DNA from: Thermogemmata fonticola
GTDB taxonomy: Bacteria > Planctomycetota > Planctomycetia > Gemmatales > Gemmataceae
Length of the DNA: 64,000 nt
Assembly: GCF_013694095.1 (NCBI RefSeq)
Contig: NZ_JACEFB010000010.1
Coordinates: 62,001 to 126,000, forward strand
Direction: 5' to 3'
Under the pieces are notes generated by a model. It did not search any database, was not told the origin of the DNA, and worked only from the letters and a program-made list of their open reading frames with translations. Within the stretch, counting starts at the first letter, position 1, and every line of letters starts with the position of its first letter. A program made the translations under genes and the position numbers. Shown here piece by piece: positions 1-8,676 of this stretch.

Positions 1-72
1 TGGATAGTCATATCTGTCTGGCTATTTCTGACCATTATGGCTTGGAAATATGTTGAAGACCGAAAAGCATGA
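1..72 (+). CDS. 3' end of an unidentified membrane protein (partial)
   Basis: The frame starting at base 1 is open and ends with TGA at 70-72. It gives 23 residues, almost all hydrophobic up to a charged tail (YVEDRKA), which looks like the last transmembrane helix and cytoplasmic tail of a membrane protein. The stop lies 31 bases before the sulfatase start, a spacing that fits an operon. Too little is visible to name a family, and a chance open frame of this length cannot be excluded. Confidence 0.4.
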   Translation, partial: WIVISVWLFLTIMAWKYVEDRKA

Positions 73-103
73 TCGTGTTGATAGTGATGAGGAGGGCATC
101 GCT

Positions 104-1549
104 ATGAAGTTTCCCCAATTGTACTGGCTTGTGGGAGCGGTGTTGTGGGTCTGCACATGTCCGCTACTCGCGTCAGAAAAGCCGAATTTCGTCCTCATCA
201 CCTGCGAGGATATATCCCCGCATTTGGGTTGCTACGGTGATCCAGATGCTATCACGCCACATTTGGACCGCCTGGCTTCTCAGGGGGTGCGTTTTACCCA
301 GGCATTCACTCATGCTCCCGTTTGTGCACCGTCTCGATCAGGCATCATTACTGGTATGTATCCTACAACATTAGGAACGCATCATATGCGATCCAAATTG
401 GTAAAAACACCTCCGTTGTTTACGGATTATCTCCGCAAAGCAGGCTACCAAGTCGTTTGGCCTCCCGCCGCCGGCGGTATCGGCAAGACAGATTTCAACT
501 TTGACGTTCCGAAAGGTTGGGTCGACCTGCGGGTGGATTGGACGGCCAAGCCTGAGGTGTTGCGCCCTCCCTTTTTCGCCATCTACAACATCACGGTGAC
601 ACATGAAAGTCAGGTCCGCGCCTCTCGCTATCAGTATGTCCGTAATACAGCACGGCTAACTCCTCAGCAGCGTCACGATCCGAACAAAGTGCGAATACCG
701 CCATACTATCCGGATACTTGGGCGGTACGGGATTGCATGGCAGTTTATCATGATAATATCACTGCAATGGATTATATTGTCGGCGATATACTTAAACTGC
801 TGGATGAGAAATGTCTCAGTCAGAATACCATAGTGATATTCTACAGTGATCACGGAGCGGGTCTGCCGCGTGCGAAGCGCTGGCCATACGACAGCGGCCT
901 GCGGGTTCCCCTGATTGTTCGCTGGCCAGGAGTCATTCCTGCCGGCAGTGTGCGTGACGATCTGGTTGCTTTACTCGACCTGGCGCCTACACTATTGGCC
1001 CTAGCGGGAGTCGATATCCCCACCCACATGCAAGGCCGGGTGTTCCTCGGTCCCAAGACACAATCGCCGCCAGAGTTCCTCTTTGCAGCCCGCGATCGCA
1101 TGGATGAGGCCTATGATCGCATCCGTTCTGTTCGCGACAAGAGGTACCGCTACATCCGTAATTTTCATCCCGATTTGCCTTACATGCAATATATCAATTA
1201 TATGGATGAAATGCCTATAATGCGCGATTGGCGCCGTCTGGCCTTTGAAGGACGTCTCAATGCAACTCAAAAACTCTTTATGGCTCGTACTAAACCCCAG
1301 GAGGAATTATACGATATCAGCAATGATCCCTACGAAATTAAGAACCTGGCCCAATCTCCAGAACATCAGGAGGTTGTGCGGCGGATGCGGGAAGCACTGG
1401 AACGCTGGATTCGGGAGACAAAAGACCTGGGGGAGATTCCGGAGGCGGAGTTGATCCGCCGCGGAATCGTGCACGATGTGCTCAGCCAAGAGTACGAAGC
1501 CCGACGGAAATTGCATCCTCGGACCCCGCCGGTTCCTCCCGAGGATTAG
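104..1549 (+). CDS. Exported sulfatase (S1 family, N-sulfoglucosamine sulfohydrolase-like)
   Basis: Hydrolyses sulfate esters or N-sulfates, probably on polysaccharides, outside the cytoplasm. I chose the ATG at 104 because GGAGG sits just upstream and the protein then opens with a signal peptide (hydrophobic residues about 5-22, cleavage near LLA-SEK); an in-frame ATG at 50 lacks both. The protein is 481 residues. The formylglycine motif C-A-P-S-R is at residues 74-78, the N-terminal metal-site pair is Glu35-Asp36 where Asp-Asp is usual, and a second metal site S-D-H-G holds Asp249-His250. The overall order (PTTLGTHHMR after the motif, then GKTDFNF) recalls heparan N-sulfatase-type enzymes, but the substrate is not known. 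It converges on the next gene with only 18 bases between the stops. Multiple sulfatases are typical of planctomycetes. Confidence 0.95.
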   Translation: MKFPQLYWLVGAVLWVCTCPLLASEKPNFVLITCEDISPHLGCYGDPDAITPHLDRLASQGVRFTQAFTHAPVCAPSRSGIITGMYPTTLGTHHMRSKLVKTPPLFTDYLRKAGYQVVWPPAAGGIGKTDFNFDVPKGWVDLRVDWTAKPEVLRPPFFAIYNITVTHESQVRASRYQYVRNTARLTPQQRHDPNKVRIPPYYPDTWAVRDCMAVYHDNITAMDYIVGDILKLLDEKCLSQNTIVIFYSDHGAGLPRAKRWPYDSGLRVPLIVRWPGVIPAGSVRDDLVALLDLAPTLLALAGVDIPTHMQGRVFLGPKTQSPPEFLFAARDRMDEAYDRIRSVRDKRYRYIRNFHPDLPYMQYINYMDEMPIMRDWRRLAFEGRLNATQKLFMARTKPQEELYDISNDPYEIKNLAQSPEHQEVVRRMREALERWIRETKDLGEIPEAELIRRGIVHDVLSQEYEARRKLHPRTPPVPPED

Positions 1550-1567
1550 GAACCAAGGTAGCGGAGT

Positions 1568-3073
1568 TCAACCCTCCCGCCAACGGCGCAGCAGGTTGTG
1601 GGTGATTCGTTGGACGCGGGGATCCGGTCCGTGAGGCCGGCCATTGTGCACGTAAGGCAACCAATGTCCCGGAGGACTGCTCAACCCTTGTGCCCAAAAG
1701 ATCGTGGAGGCATTGAAGACGATGTTCCCTTTGGGGCCGGAATAAATCGTGGCTTCGTAGTGGCTCTCCGCTTCACCGGCCGTCCAGGTTTTACCCGAAG
1801 CGACCACTTGCAAACCCGGAATGTCAGCGGGGTCCCCGTGGAACTCCCATCCTACCAGACCGGGGATAGCCTCGCCGGCTCGCATCCCGGTCCCCTCGAA
1901 AATCCAATGCTGAGGCAAGCGGCAGATCCAATCGCCGGAACCGTTGAATGGAGAGACGGTCTGAGCACCAATGAGCGTTGCTTCATTGGGTGCCTGCACA
2001 GGCAGATCGGCCATATATTTTTCTTCTCCGGGACGGATGCCACCGTAGCGCCCCACCCGTTCGATGACCCGATGCGGCTGACCACTTTTTCCCGCGCTAG
2101 CTTCTAGGACAAAGCAGCAGGTGTTGCCGGAAAAGAAGCCAAAATGAACCCCCCGTCGGACCGCTTCCAAACAGTGGTCGAATTGCCGCCGCGTCCAATA
2201 CTCGTCGTGTCCTACGGAAAGGAAGGCTTTGCAGCGGAGCAAATTATCGAGAGAGCGATCTACATCTTCGTTGGCACAGTAGGTCACGTCATAACCGTGC
2301 TGTTCCAGCCAGTAAGAGAAGGGAAACTCGAAGAGAAGGAATTCGCCGGAACCAAGGGACAAGGGATTATCCGTAACTTGCCAATAGCGGGCGTAAGGCC
2401 GATCAAAGCTGACGCGGACCCCTGAAACCAGCGGTTTGCGATCAGGACGGTCGTTGTCGTAGAGTGAGTCGGCGGCGGGCCATTTGTTGTAGGCTTGCCA
2501 GGTGTTGGTGCTGCATTGAAACAGTAGGTCCGCCCGGCGGTTATCTCGAACGATAAAGATGCAATAGCTTTGGTAACGATGGTTCTTGGCGTTCAATTGA
2601 GCCAAATACACTCCGCTGAGCCAATCGGGGGGAATGGTGATCTCCACGGCGGGTTTCCATTGGCATTCCCGTAGCCGTTTGTCCCCTCGTGGTGGGATCT
2701 CCTGACTCCGACCCTCGAACGGCCCTAGAGTGGCCACTAAGCGTCCCCCGCTGCCACCATAATAACCGAGCCGGTAAATGGCGATATGGAAAGGAGTAGG
2801 TGGGTTGGTGCTAACGCAAAACCCAATCGTTTCCCCCGCTGCCACCGAGGTGCGGGTGCAATACCCCTCGATCAGAGATTGGCGCAGGCGATTGCCGGCA
2901 TCAAACTTGATGTAGGTGAGTTGCCACTGGTTGGTGCCAGGCCGCTGATTCTCCTCGATAATCGGATTGGCGCGCGGGGCGGCAGCATGAACAAAAAGGT
3001 GCGTGCCAGAAGCGAACGCGGTCGTTGCAATACTGCCGAGGAGAATGTCCCGGCGTGTGGGTTGATTCGACAT
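1568..3073 (-). CDS. Tat-exported N,N-dimethylformamidase large-subunit-like protein
   Basis: About 501 residues. The N-terminus has a twin-arginine signal (QPTRRDILLGSIATTAFASG), so export in folded form is likely. The rest resembles the C-terminal region of the N,N-dimethylformamidase beta (large) subunit: the stretch around SVGHDEYWTRRQFD, followed by FFSGNTCCF, is the family hallmark, and the N-terminal part (FCVSTNPP..IYRLGYYGG) matches its beta-sandwich domain. The open frame continues about 95 codons upstream, but the added segment is Arg-rich and non-conserved in look. ATG at 3073 has GAGAGG at good spacing; ATG at 3079 is an alternative. The true substrate is unknown, since planctomycete relatives are numerous and uncharacterised. 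The gene is divergent from hutH. Confidence 0.88.
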   Translation of the reverse strand: MSNQPTRRDILLGSIATTAFASGTHLFVHAAAPRANPIIEENQRPGTNQWQLTYIKFDAGNRLRQSLIEGYCTRTSVAAGETIGFCVSTNPPTPFHIAIYRLGYYGGSGGRLVATLGPFEGRSQEIPPRGDKRLRECQWKPAVEITIPPDWLSGVYLAQLNAKNHRYQSYCIFIVRDNRRADLLFQCSTNTWQAYNKWPAADSLYDNDRPDRKPLVSGVRVSFDRPYARYWQVTDNPLSLGSGEFLLFEFPFSYWLEQHGYDVTYCANEDVDRSLDNLLRCKAFLSVGHDEYWTRRQFDHCLEAVRRGVHFGFFSGNTCCFVLEASAGKSGQPHRVIERVGRYGGIRPGEEKYMADLPVQAPNEATLIGAQTVSPFNGSGDWICRLPQHWIFEGTGMRAGEAIPGLVGWEFHGDPADIPGLQVVASGKTWTAGEAESHYEATIYSGPKGNIVFNASTIFWAQGLSSPPGHWLPYVHNGRPHGPDPRVQRITHNLLRRWREG

Positions 3074-3397
3074 TGGCATGCCCTCTCTGACCGTGTGCCT
3101 GGTCCGTGATTTCCGGACCGAACGATTGATCGTTCGGCGGATTTTACCTTCGCATATTTCTGCTACAGATACAAGCAGGAGGCGGAAAAGTGTGTCTGAC
3201 CTCCCTCCAGGACGGTTAGACCGTCGGAAATAAGCTTTTCCCCCGAGATGTTCAACGCTCCTCAAGATGGTGGCCGATCGCACCAGCCGAGAAGCAGAGC
3301 TGATGGCGGGGATATGCAGGCACAGGATGTGGTAGGATGAATTTCCGGCCATCCGCACAATCGATGGTCTTAGGTGTGAGAAAGGGGATCAGGAGCC
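3074..3397. other. Divergent intergenic region
   Basis: About 320 bases between the minus-strand Tat protein and plus-strand hutH. It should hold both promoters. I see no convincing -35/-10 pair, riboswitch or repeat. AGGAG lies just before the hutH ATG. Confidence 0.5.
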
Positions 3398-4921
3398 ATG
3401 CCCTTGCCCCGACTACGCTTGGCTCAGTTGTACGAAGATCTGGAAGTCAGCATGGCTCAACTCTGTCAGGATGACAGTGCTGTAGCCGCGAGCCGTGCTC
3501 GTCTGGAAACCGCCTTGGCGAGCGGGGGGACGATCTACGGCGTCAACACTGGTTTTGGCGCGCTTGCACGCACGCGCATAGCCGCGGAACATCAGCAGTT
3601 GTTACAGCGGAATCTCCTGCTCAGTCACGCGGTGGGAGTAGGCGAACCTTTGCCGCCGGCGATCTCCCGCTTGATGCTCCGCTTGAAGCTCCACGCTTTA
3701 GGTCAGGGGTATTCCGGCGTGTCTCTGCCGACGTTCCGGCGGCTGCTAGATTTCGATCGGCGCGGACGGATTCCTGTGGTGCCCAGCCGCGGCAGTGTCG
3801 GCGCTTCAGGAGACCTGGCACCTCTGGCGCATCTGTGCTTGCCCTTGATCGGTCAGGGGGCTTTCTGGGACGAAACGGGCACGCGCTGCCGGCCCGCCGC
3901 CGAAGTGCTGGCCGAGGAAGGTTGGGAACCTCTGGAACTGGCCGCTAAGGACGGCCTGGCCTTGATCAACGGAACCCAATTCATGAGTGCGTGCGGAGCC
4001 TACGTACTCGAGAAAGCCCAGCGTCTCTTGGACCTATACGATTTGGCCGCTGCCATGTCCCTGGAAGCCTTACAAGGGAGTATCAAGCCGTTCGATAGCC
4101 GGGTGATGGAATTGCGTCCGTATGCGGGAGCCATACAGGTGGCGGCTCACATTCGTTTCCTGCTGCAAGAAAGCCAGATTCTGGAGTCCCACCGTCACTG
4201 CGGTAAAGTCCAGGACCCTTACTGCCTCCGCTGCGTTCCTCAAGTGCATGGTGCCAGCCGAGATGCCTTGACCTGGGCTAGCACGATTGTGGAGACCGAA
4301 CTCAACAGCATCACGGACAATCCACTTGTCTTGTCCGATGGCGATATTCTCAGCGCGGGTCACTTTCACGGTCAGCCGTTGTCAATTGCCCTAGACACAG
4401 CAGCCATGGCGCTGGCCACACTGGCCTGTATCGCGGAACGCCGAATCTATCTGCTTCTGGAAGGCCACGATGGACTGCCCCGTTTGCTCATGCGGCAGAC
4501 CGGCCTCAATTCGGGCTTCATGATCCCGCAGTACACCGCCGCTGCTCTCGTCAGCGAAAATAAGGTTCTCTGCCACCCCGCCTGCGTCGATTCCATCCCC
4601 ACGAGCCTAGGCCAAGAAGATCACGTCAGCATGGGAAGCGTGGCAGCGCTGAAACTGCTCCAAGTGTATGACAACGTGGAGACCGTATTGGCGATCGAGC
4701 TTCTCACCGCCGCCCAGGCCTTGGATTACCGCCATCCCTTGCGGCCCGGACGCGGGGTAGAAGCAGCCCACCAAAGGATTCGTTCCCATATCCCCCATCG
4801 CGAAGCCGACTACCTGTTCCACGAAGACTTGCAGCCGATGTTCCGTCTGATCCGCAGTGACGAGTTGCTGTTGGCCAGCGGGTTACGCGACAGGCATCGA
4901 CCGTCCCATGAGAATCCGTAA
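3398..4921 (+). CDS. hutH: Histidine ammonia-lyase
   Basis: Deaminates L-histidine to trans-urocanate, the first step of histidine catabolism, in the cytoplasm. The 507-residue length matches HutH (about 510). The MIO cofactor triad Ala136-Ser137-Gly138 lies in GSVGASGDLAPLAHL, the active-site Tyr is in YGVNTGFG (about residue 46-54), and the Ser-His pair in LLSHAVG is the HAL-type selector, unlike the Phe-Leu or Leu-His of plant and bacterial PAL/TAL. Near the C-terminus, SIPTSLGQEDHVSMG is the conserved segment that closes the active site. AGGAG precedes the ATG. No hutU, hutI or hutG is nearby, so the rest of the pathway must be elsewhere or the enzyme may serve another role (an MIO-type aminomutase is the main alternative). 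Confidence 0.93.
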   Translation: MPLPRLRLAQLYEDLEVSMAQLCQDDSAVAASRARLETALASGGTIYGVNTGFGALARTRIAAEHQQLLQRNLLLSHAVGVGEPLPPAISRLMLRLKLHALGQGYSGVSLPTFRRLLDFDRRGRIPVVPSRGSVGASGDLAPLAHLCLPLIGQGAFWDETGTRCRPAAEVLAEEGWEPLELAAKDGLALINGTQFMSACGAYVLEKAQRLLDLYDLAAAMSLEALQGSIKPFDSRVMELRPYAGAIQVAAHIRFLLQESQILESHRHCGKVQDPYCLRCVPQVHGASRDALTWASTIVETELNSITDNPLVLSDGDILSAGHFHGQPLSIALDTAAMALATLACIAERRIYLLLEGHDGLPRLLMRQTGLNSGFMIPQYTAAALVSENKVLCHPACVDSIPTSLGQEDHVSMGSVAALKLLQVYDNVETVLAIELLTAAQALDYRHPLRPGRGVEAAHQRIRSHIPHREADYLFHEDLQPMFRLIRSDELLLASGLRDRHRPSHENP

Positions 4922-5092
4922 GGTGGGATAGGGTGAATACTTTGATCATTCCGATGGTCGCGGCACCGGTTTCTGACAGTCGGCCCTGTGGGAAAGTCTG
5001 GCATCGTTCGTGTCAGCAGGCAGCCGGAGAAAGGGGACAAGGTGAGCAGCCATCGGGAAGGATTTCGTGGTAGCGGCTGGGCAGGAGACAAT

Positions 5093-6439
5093 ATGCGTGT
5101 CACCATTGCCAGTCTGGTAGCGCGGCGAGAACTGCGCGATCAATGGCGGGATCGGCGGACGTTGTTCCTCATCTTCGGTCTGCCGCTGTTGATGTATCCT
5201 CTGTTTGTGGGCGTGGGCTTGCTGTTCTGGGCTGCATTGCAAGACAAGCAGTATGTTATCGGCGTGGTGGGGGCTGAGCGCCTTCCCACCGGAGCGGCTC
5301 CACTAGGGGCTGCGGCGGGAATGGCAGCGGAGGCGATGTATGCCCGTCAGGTCTACCCCGCCTTGATTCAAGCCGGGCGGTTCCATCCACGGTATCTCCC
5401 CCTGACTAGCAATGGCGGTGGAGACCTGCTCCTGCGCTTTCTGAGTGAAGCGGATGAGGAACTCTTGGCCCAACGGGCCATCGATGCTCTGCTAATTGTG
5501 GAAGGAAACTGCGCTGAGGAACTCGAGCGCGGCGGGCAACCGGTTTTGCGCATTCTGGCCCGCGAAGGCGAGGAAAACTCCAAACTGGCTGTCCGGCGAT
5601 TGGCCGATGTCTTGAATCAATGGCAGGAGGATGTCAAAAAAGTCCGCTTCGCCCGCCATAATCTGCCGCCAGATTTCGACGAACCTGTCCGCGTCCACAA
5701 TCCTCTATCGGACAAACCCCTGGAAAAGCGCTTGTTCGATGAGTTGCGCGACACGCTGGTTAAAGTGATTCCCTTCCTGCTGATCATGTGGATGCTCACA
5801 GGGTCGCTTTATCCAGCCATCGATATGACGGCGGGCGAAAAGGAGCGCGGCACCATGGAGACGCTGCTGATCAGCCCGGCTTCGCGCAGTGAGATCGTCA
5901 CGGGTAAGTTTATTGCCGTAGCTGTGATGGGTTATGCAACGGCGGTGTGGAACGTGATCCTAATGGTCGGGGCAGTCCTGGTCGCGCAGATGTTTTTCCC
6001 CCACGAGTTGCTCTCGATGCCGGGCCTCATCGCCGGCATGCTGACAGCCATCCCCTTGGCCATCCTGATTTCTGCTGCTGCCCTCTCTTTGGGAATCTTC
6101 GCCCGCAGCACGCGTGAGGGGAATTACTACATGGTACCGATGTTCCTCGTGTTACTTCCCCTGGCGTACTGGAGCATGACGCCCGGAAACGAACTCAATG
6201 GACAAACGGCCTGGGTGCCCGTCGTCAACGTGCTGTTATTGCAACAACGTCTGTTAGCTACCCGGCCGGACCCATTCCCTTGGGCAACTGTACCCGTGAT
6301 TGTAATCTCTTTGATTATCTGCATCACCCTACTCCTGGCGGTGGCCATTGCACAATTCCATCGGGAAGAGGTACTATTCCGAGATGCCCAAGCTCCTGCT
6401 CGGGGTTGGTTCCGAAAAAATGCACCTTCACCTGATTAG
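5093..6439 (+). CDS. ABC-2 type transporter permease (NatB-like)
   Basis: Membrane subunit of an ABC exporter, 448 residues. I start at ATG 5093, which has AGGAG about 7 bases upstream; the frame is open to 4988 but that extension is polar and lacks a ribosome site. A first helix lies at about residues 20-45, followed by a large extracytoplasmic domain (about 50-250), then MTAGEKERGTMETLLISPASR, the ABC-2/NatB signature, and five to six helices to the end. The family pairs with a separate ATPase, often for Na+ or drug export; none is adjacent here, so the partner must be encoded elsewhere. It lies 171 bases downstream of hutH in the same direction, probably as its own unit. Confidence 0.9.
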   Translation: MRVTIASLVARRELRDQWRDRRTLFLIFGLPLLMYPLFVGVGLLFWAALQDKQYVIGVVGAERLPTGAAPLGAAAGMAAEAMYARQVYPALIQAGRFHPRYLPLTSNGGGDLLLRFLSEADEELLAQRAIDALLIVEGNCAEELERGGQPVLRILAREGEENSKLAVRRLADVLNQWQEDVKKVRFARHNLPPDFDEPVRVHNPLSDKPLEKRLFDELRDTLVKVIPFLLIMWMLTGSLYPAIDMTAGEKERGTMETLLISPASRSEIVTGKFIAVAVMGYATAVWNVILMVGAVLVAQMFFPHELLSMPGLIAGMLTAIPLAILISAAALSLGIFARSTREGNYYMVPMFLVLLPLAYWSMTPGNELNGQTAWVPVVNVLLLQQRLLATRPDPFPWATVPVIVISLIICITLLLAVAIAQFHREEVLFRDAQAPARGWFRKNAPSPD

Positions 6440-6517
6440 TTGCTGAAAAGCCAGCGCCTCTGGCGTGAGGCAGCGGGGTGAGATGCAGGGGGATCAGAGG
6501 AGCCGCATCGGGCCTCG

Positions 6518-7411
6518 TCAGGAGGGCCACGCCGCAAACAGCACTTGTACCAAGACTAGTAGGAAAAATCCGATACTAATGACGCCATTGACCTGGAAGA
6601 AGGCCTGCTGGACGCGGCTGAGGTCCTCCGGCCGGACGAGGTAGTGTTCATAGGCGAGCAAAGAGCCGACCAGGAGCAAGCCGAGGTAGTAAATAGTCCC
6701 TAGGGGTGGAGCCGCCAACGGGAGCAGGGCCAGTAATACGAGCATGATCAAATGACACAGGGCTGCCACGCGCAGGGCAGCGGCCACACCCAAGCGAGCG
6801 GGCAGACTCTGCAAGCCAGTACGGCGATCAAATTCTGCGTCTTGACAGGCATAGAGAATGTCGAAGCCCGCGACCCAGAAGGCGACAGCGGCTCCGAGCA
6901 AAAGAGGGGCGTACAGAGCTGTCAACCCTCGCAACGCGATCCAACTGGCCAGGGGTGCCAGCATCAACGCTGAGCCTAGCCAAAAGTGTGCCAGTGAGGT
7001 GAAACGCTTAGCATACGAGTAGCCGAGAATCCACATGAGCACCGGTCCGCTCAGGTATAACGGCCAGGGATTTGGCGGCTCCCTCCAGAGAAACAACAGC
7101 GTTCCTGCGACAAAAGCTAGACAGCAGAGCAAACAGAAGAGAACCACGGTGCGTAGGGACAATTGGCCGGCGGGAAGATGTCGTTGGGCAGTGCGCGGAT
7201 TCGCCGCATCGTAATGCCGGTCCACAATCCGGTTGAACGCCATCGCTGCGCTGCGGGCACTCACCATACACCAGAGAATGCCCGCCAAGTCCAGAAGCCG
7301 GAACGGCTCCTCCGTCCAGGCCAAGACTGCTGCCGTCAAAGCAAAGGGTAATGCAAACACCGTATGGCTGAACCGGATCAACTCCAGCAATCGGCGAACC
7401 AACTGTCCCAT
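6518..7411 (-). CDS. UbiA-family prenyltransferase (4-hydroxybenzoate / menaquinone-pathway type)
   Basis: Integral-membrane enzyme that attaches a polyprenyl chain to an aromatic acid in quinone synthesis. With the start at ATG 7411 it is 297 residues, the usual length, beginning MGQLVRRLLELIRFSHTVFA. The two Asp-rich motifs that bind Mg-diphosphate are present: N60-R-I-V-D64-R-H-Y-D68 and D184 ... D191-A-E-F-D195. Eight or nine hydrophobic segments follow. The sequence resembles the UbiA-like enzymes found with the futalosine menaquinone pathway (MqnP), which would fit a planctomycete, but no mqn gene is in the window to confirm it. The frame extends upstream to 7552 without a signal. Confidence 0.92.
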   Translation of the reverse strand: MGQLVRRLLELIRFSHTVFALPFALTAAVLAWTEEPFRLLDLAGILWCMVSARSAAMAFNRIVDRHYDAANPRTAQRHLPAGQLSLRTVVLFCLLCCLAFVAGTLLFLWREPPNPWPLYLSGPVLMWILGYSYAKRFTSLAHFWLGSALMLAPLASWIALRGLTALYAPLLLGAAVAFWVAGFDILYACQDAEFDRRTGLQSLPARLGVAAALRVAALCHLIMLVLLALLPLAAPPLGTIYYLGLLLVGSLLAYEHYLVRPEDLSRVQQAFFQVNGVISIGFFLLVLVQVLFAAWPS

Positions 7412-7952
7412 GAGATATCTTCCCCCCAGAGGGAGGGGTCTAATCCCACTCGTGTATCTTCTTGTCCTTATTTTGCGTTGTTGTCTCGTACCATTCGCTG
7501 TCTGTTGTTGTATTACCGCTGGAGTTGTCAGCTTCAGGTGTAACTCCAGCACCCTTGCTAGAAAATGCCGGAAGAGGTCCGCACCTCGAAGGACAGAATG
7601 ACCCCAGTCTATCGCCGGAACTCCTTTGGAACGAACGCCCGCCGATCAAGCAGTCTGGGAAAACTCCCGAGAGGTAGAGGCCGTGTACCGCCGTGGAAAG
7701 GTCTGCGGAAAAATTGGAATATAAGCGGGTTGAGGAATGTCGCAGGGTTCCAATCACGATCATCCTCTTCGAGGAACAATGTCGATGTACGGGATGGGTA
7801 GCAGTAGAATCGCCGGTTCTGCGGAAAAACATTCAGAGAGTATTTACCCAGACCGGAGAGTAATCGAAGTGGAAAATAGACCGCCTCGCGAGAGGATCAG
7901 GAAAACGTATAATGCCATCGAGGCATGATGGAGCCAAGATCCGGGACCGCGT
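7412..7952. other. Intergenic region with a lone -10-like hexamer
   Basis: Contains several short open frames on both strands that look like noise. A perfect TATAAT lies at 7908-7913, 40 bases before the next ATG, but no matching -35 hexamer is seen at 16-18 bases. An 8-base palindrome CTCGCGAG lies just upstream of it. No RNA gene is recognised. Confidence 0.35.
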
Positions 7953-8393
7953 ATGAATACCTCGCTCTACGTAACTCCAGCGGCGCCGATCACGTTGCCC
8001 GAACCGAATCCAGCGCGGGATAGTGTGGAGTTGTTGCGGCAGATGCTTCAGGTCCAGCAGGAGCAGTTACACCTGATGAAAGTCCAACTGGCAGCCCAAG
8101 ATCACGTGGCTAGATGCCGCGCCTTCCTGCAACGGTGGGAAGGAGACTATCCCGATTTGGGGGCCGCCTGCAAACGAGCGTTGCCGCTTCTGGAGCGGGC
8201 CTATGTCCATCTTCTGCGGGAGATGGCCGAGCAGATCGGCAACATGGAAGCGGATGAAGTCTGCGATGAATTCTGGCTCAGCGAGTTCATCGATCGCTAT
8301 GGGATGCGATTAAGTCAGTTGGGGAACATCGTCAGTCAGGTTGCACCGCTGGCCGAAGCGGCTAACACGGCCTCTGGAAATGGGGGGAATTGA
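7953..8393 (+). CDS. Conserved-looking hypothetical protein, helical
   Basis: 146 residues, not recognised. After a Pro-rich start, residues about 25-60 form an amphipathic, Gln/Leu-rich helix with coiled-coil character (LLRQMLQVQQEQLHLMKVQL), and the rest is predicted helical, with acidic (EADEVCDEFWLSEF) and hydrophobic blocks. No signal peptide or membrane segment. The ribosome site is weak (GGGA, about 9 bases). Codon use resembles the neighbours, which with the long clean frame supports a real gene. A cytoplasmic planctomycete-specific helical protein is the best description. Confidence 0.7.
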   Translation: MNTSLYVTPAAPITLPEPNPARDSVELLRQMLQVQQEQLHLMKVQLAAQDHVARCRAFLQRWEGDYPDLGAACKRALPLLERAYVHLLREMAEQIGNMEADEVCDEFWLSEFIDRYGMRLSQLGNIVSQVAPLAEAANTASGNGGN

Positions 8394-8676
8394 ACCGCCG
8401 GTCTGGGTAAAACATCATAAAGAAGGTGGTGATCTTCAGACTCGCGTTACTGTTTCCAAAAGCTCATCGCCGGTAGTGGTGGCCGGGAGTTAGGGGGCGT
8501 AATGAACGAACGGTAGGCTATGCCGGGTCGAAATTGCGTTTATGTGGAATTGGGCCGGTGCAGGGTGGTAGATGGAACCTGATGATTCTTTTGAGAGGTT
8601 CCCCTTAGGGGGGCTTGCACGGGATGAAGGTGCGGGAAGCGGTTGAGGAAATATCCAAGCAGCGGAAGGATTAGGC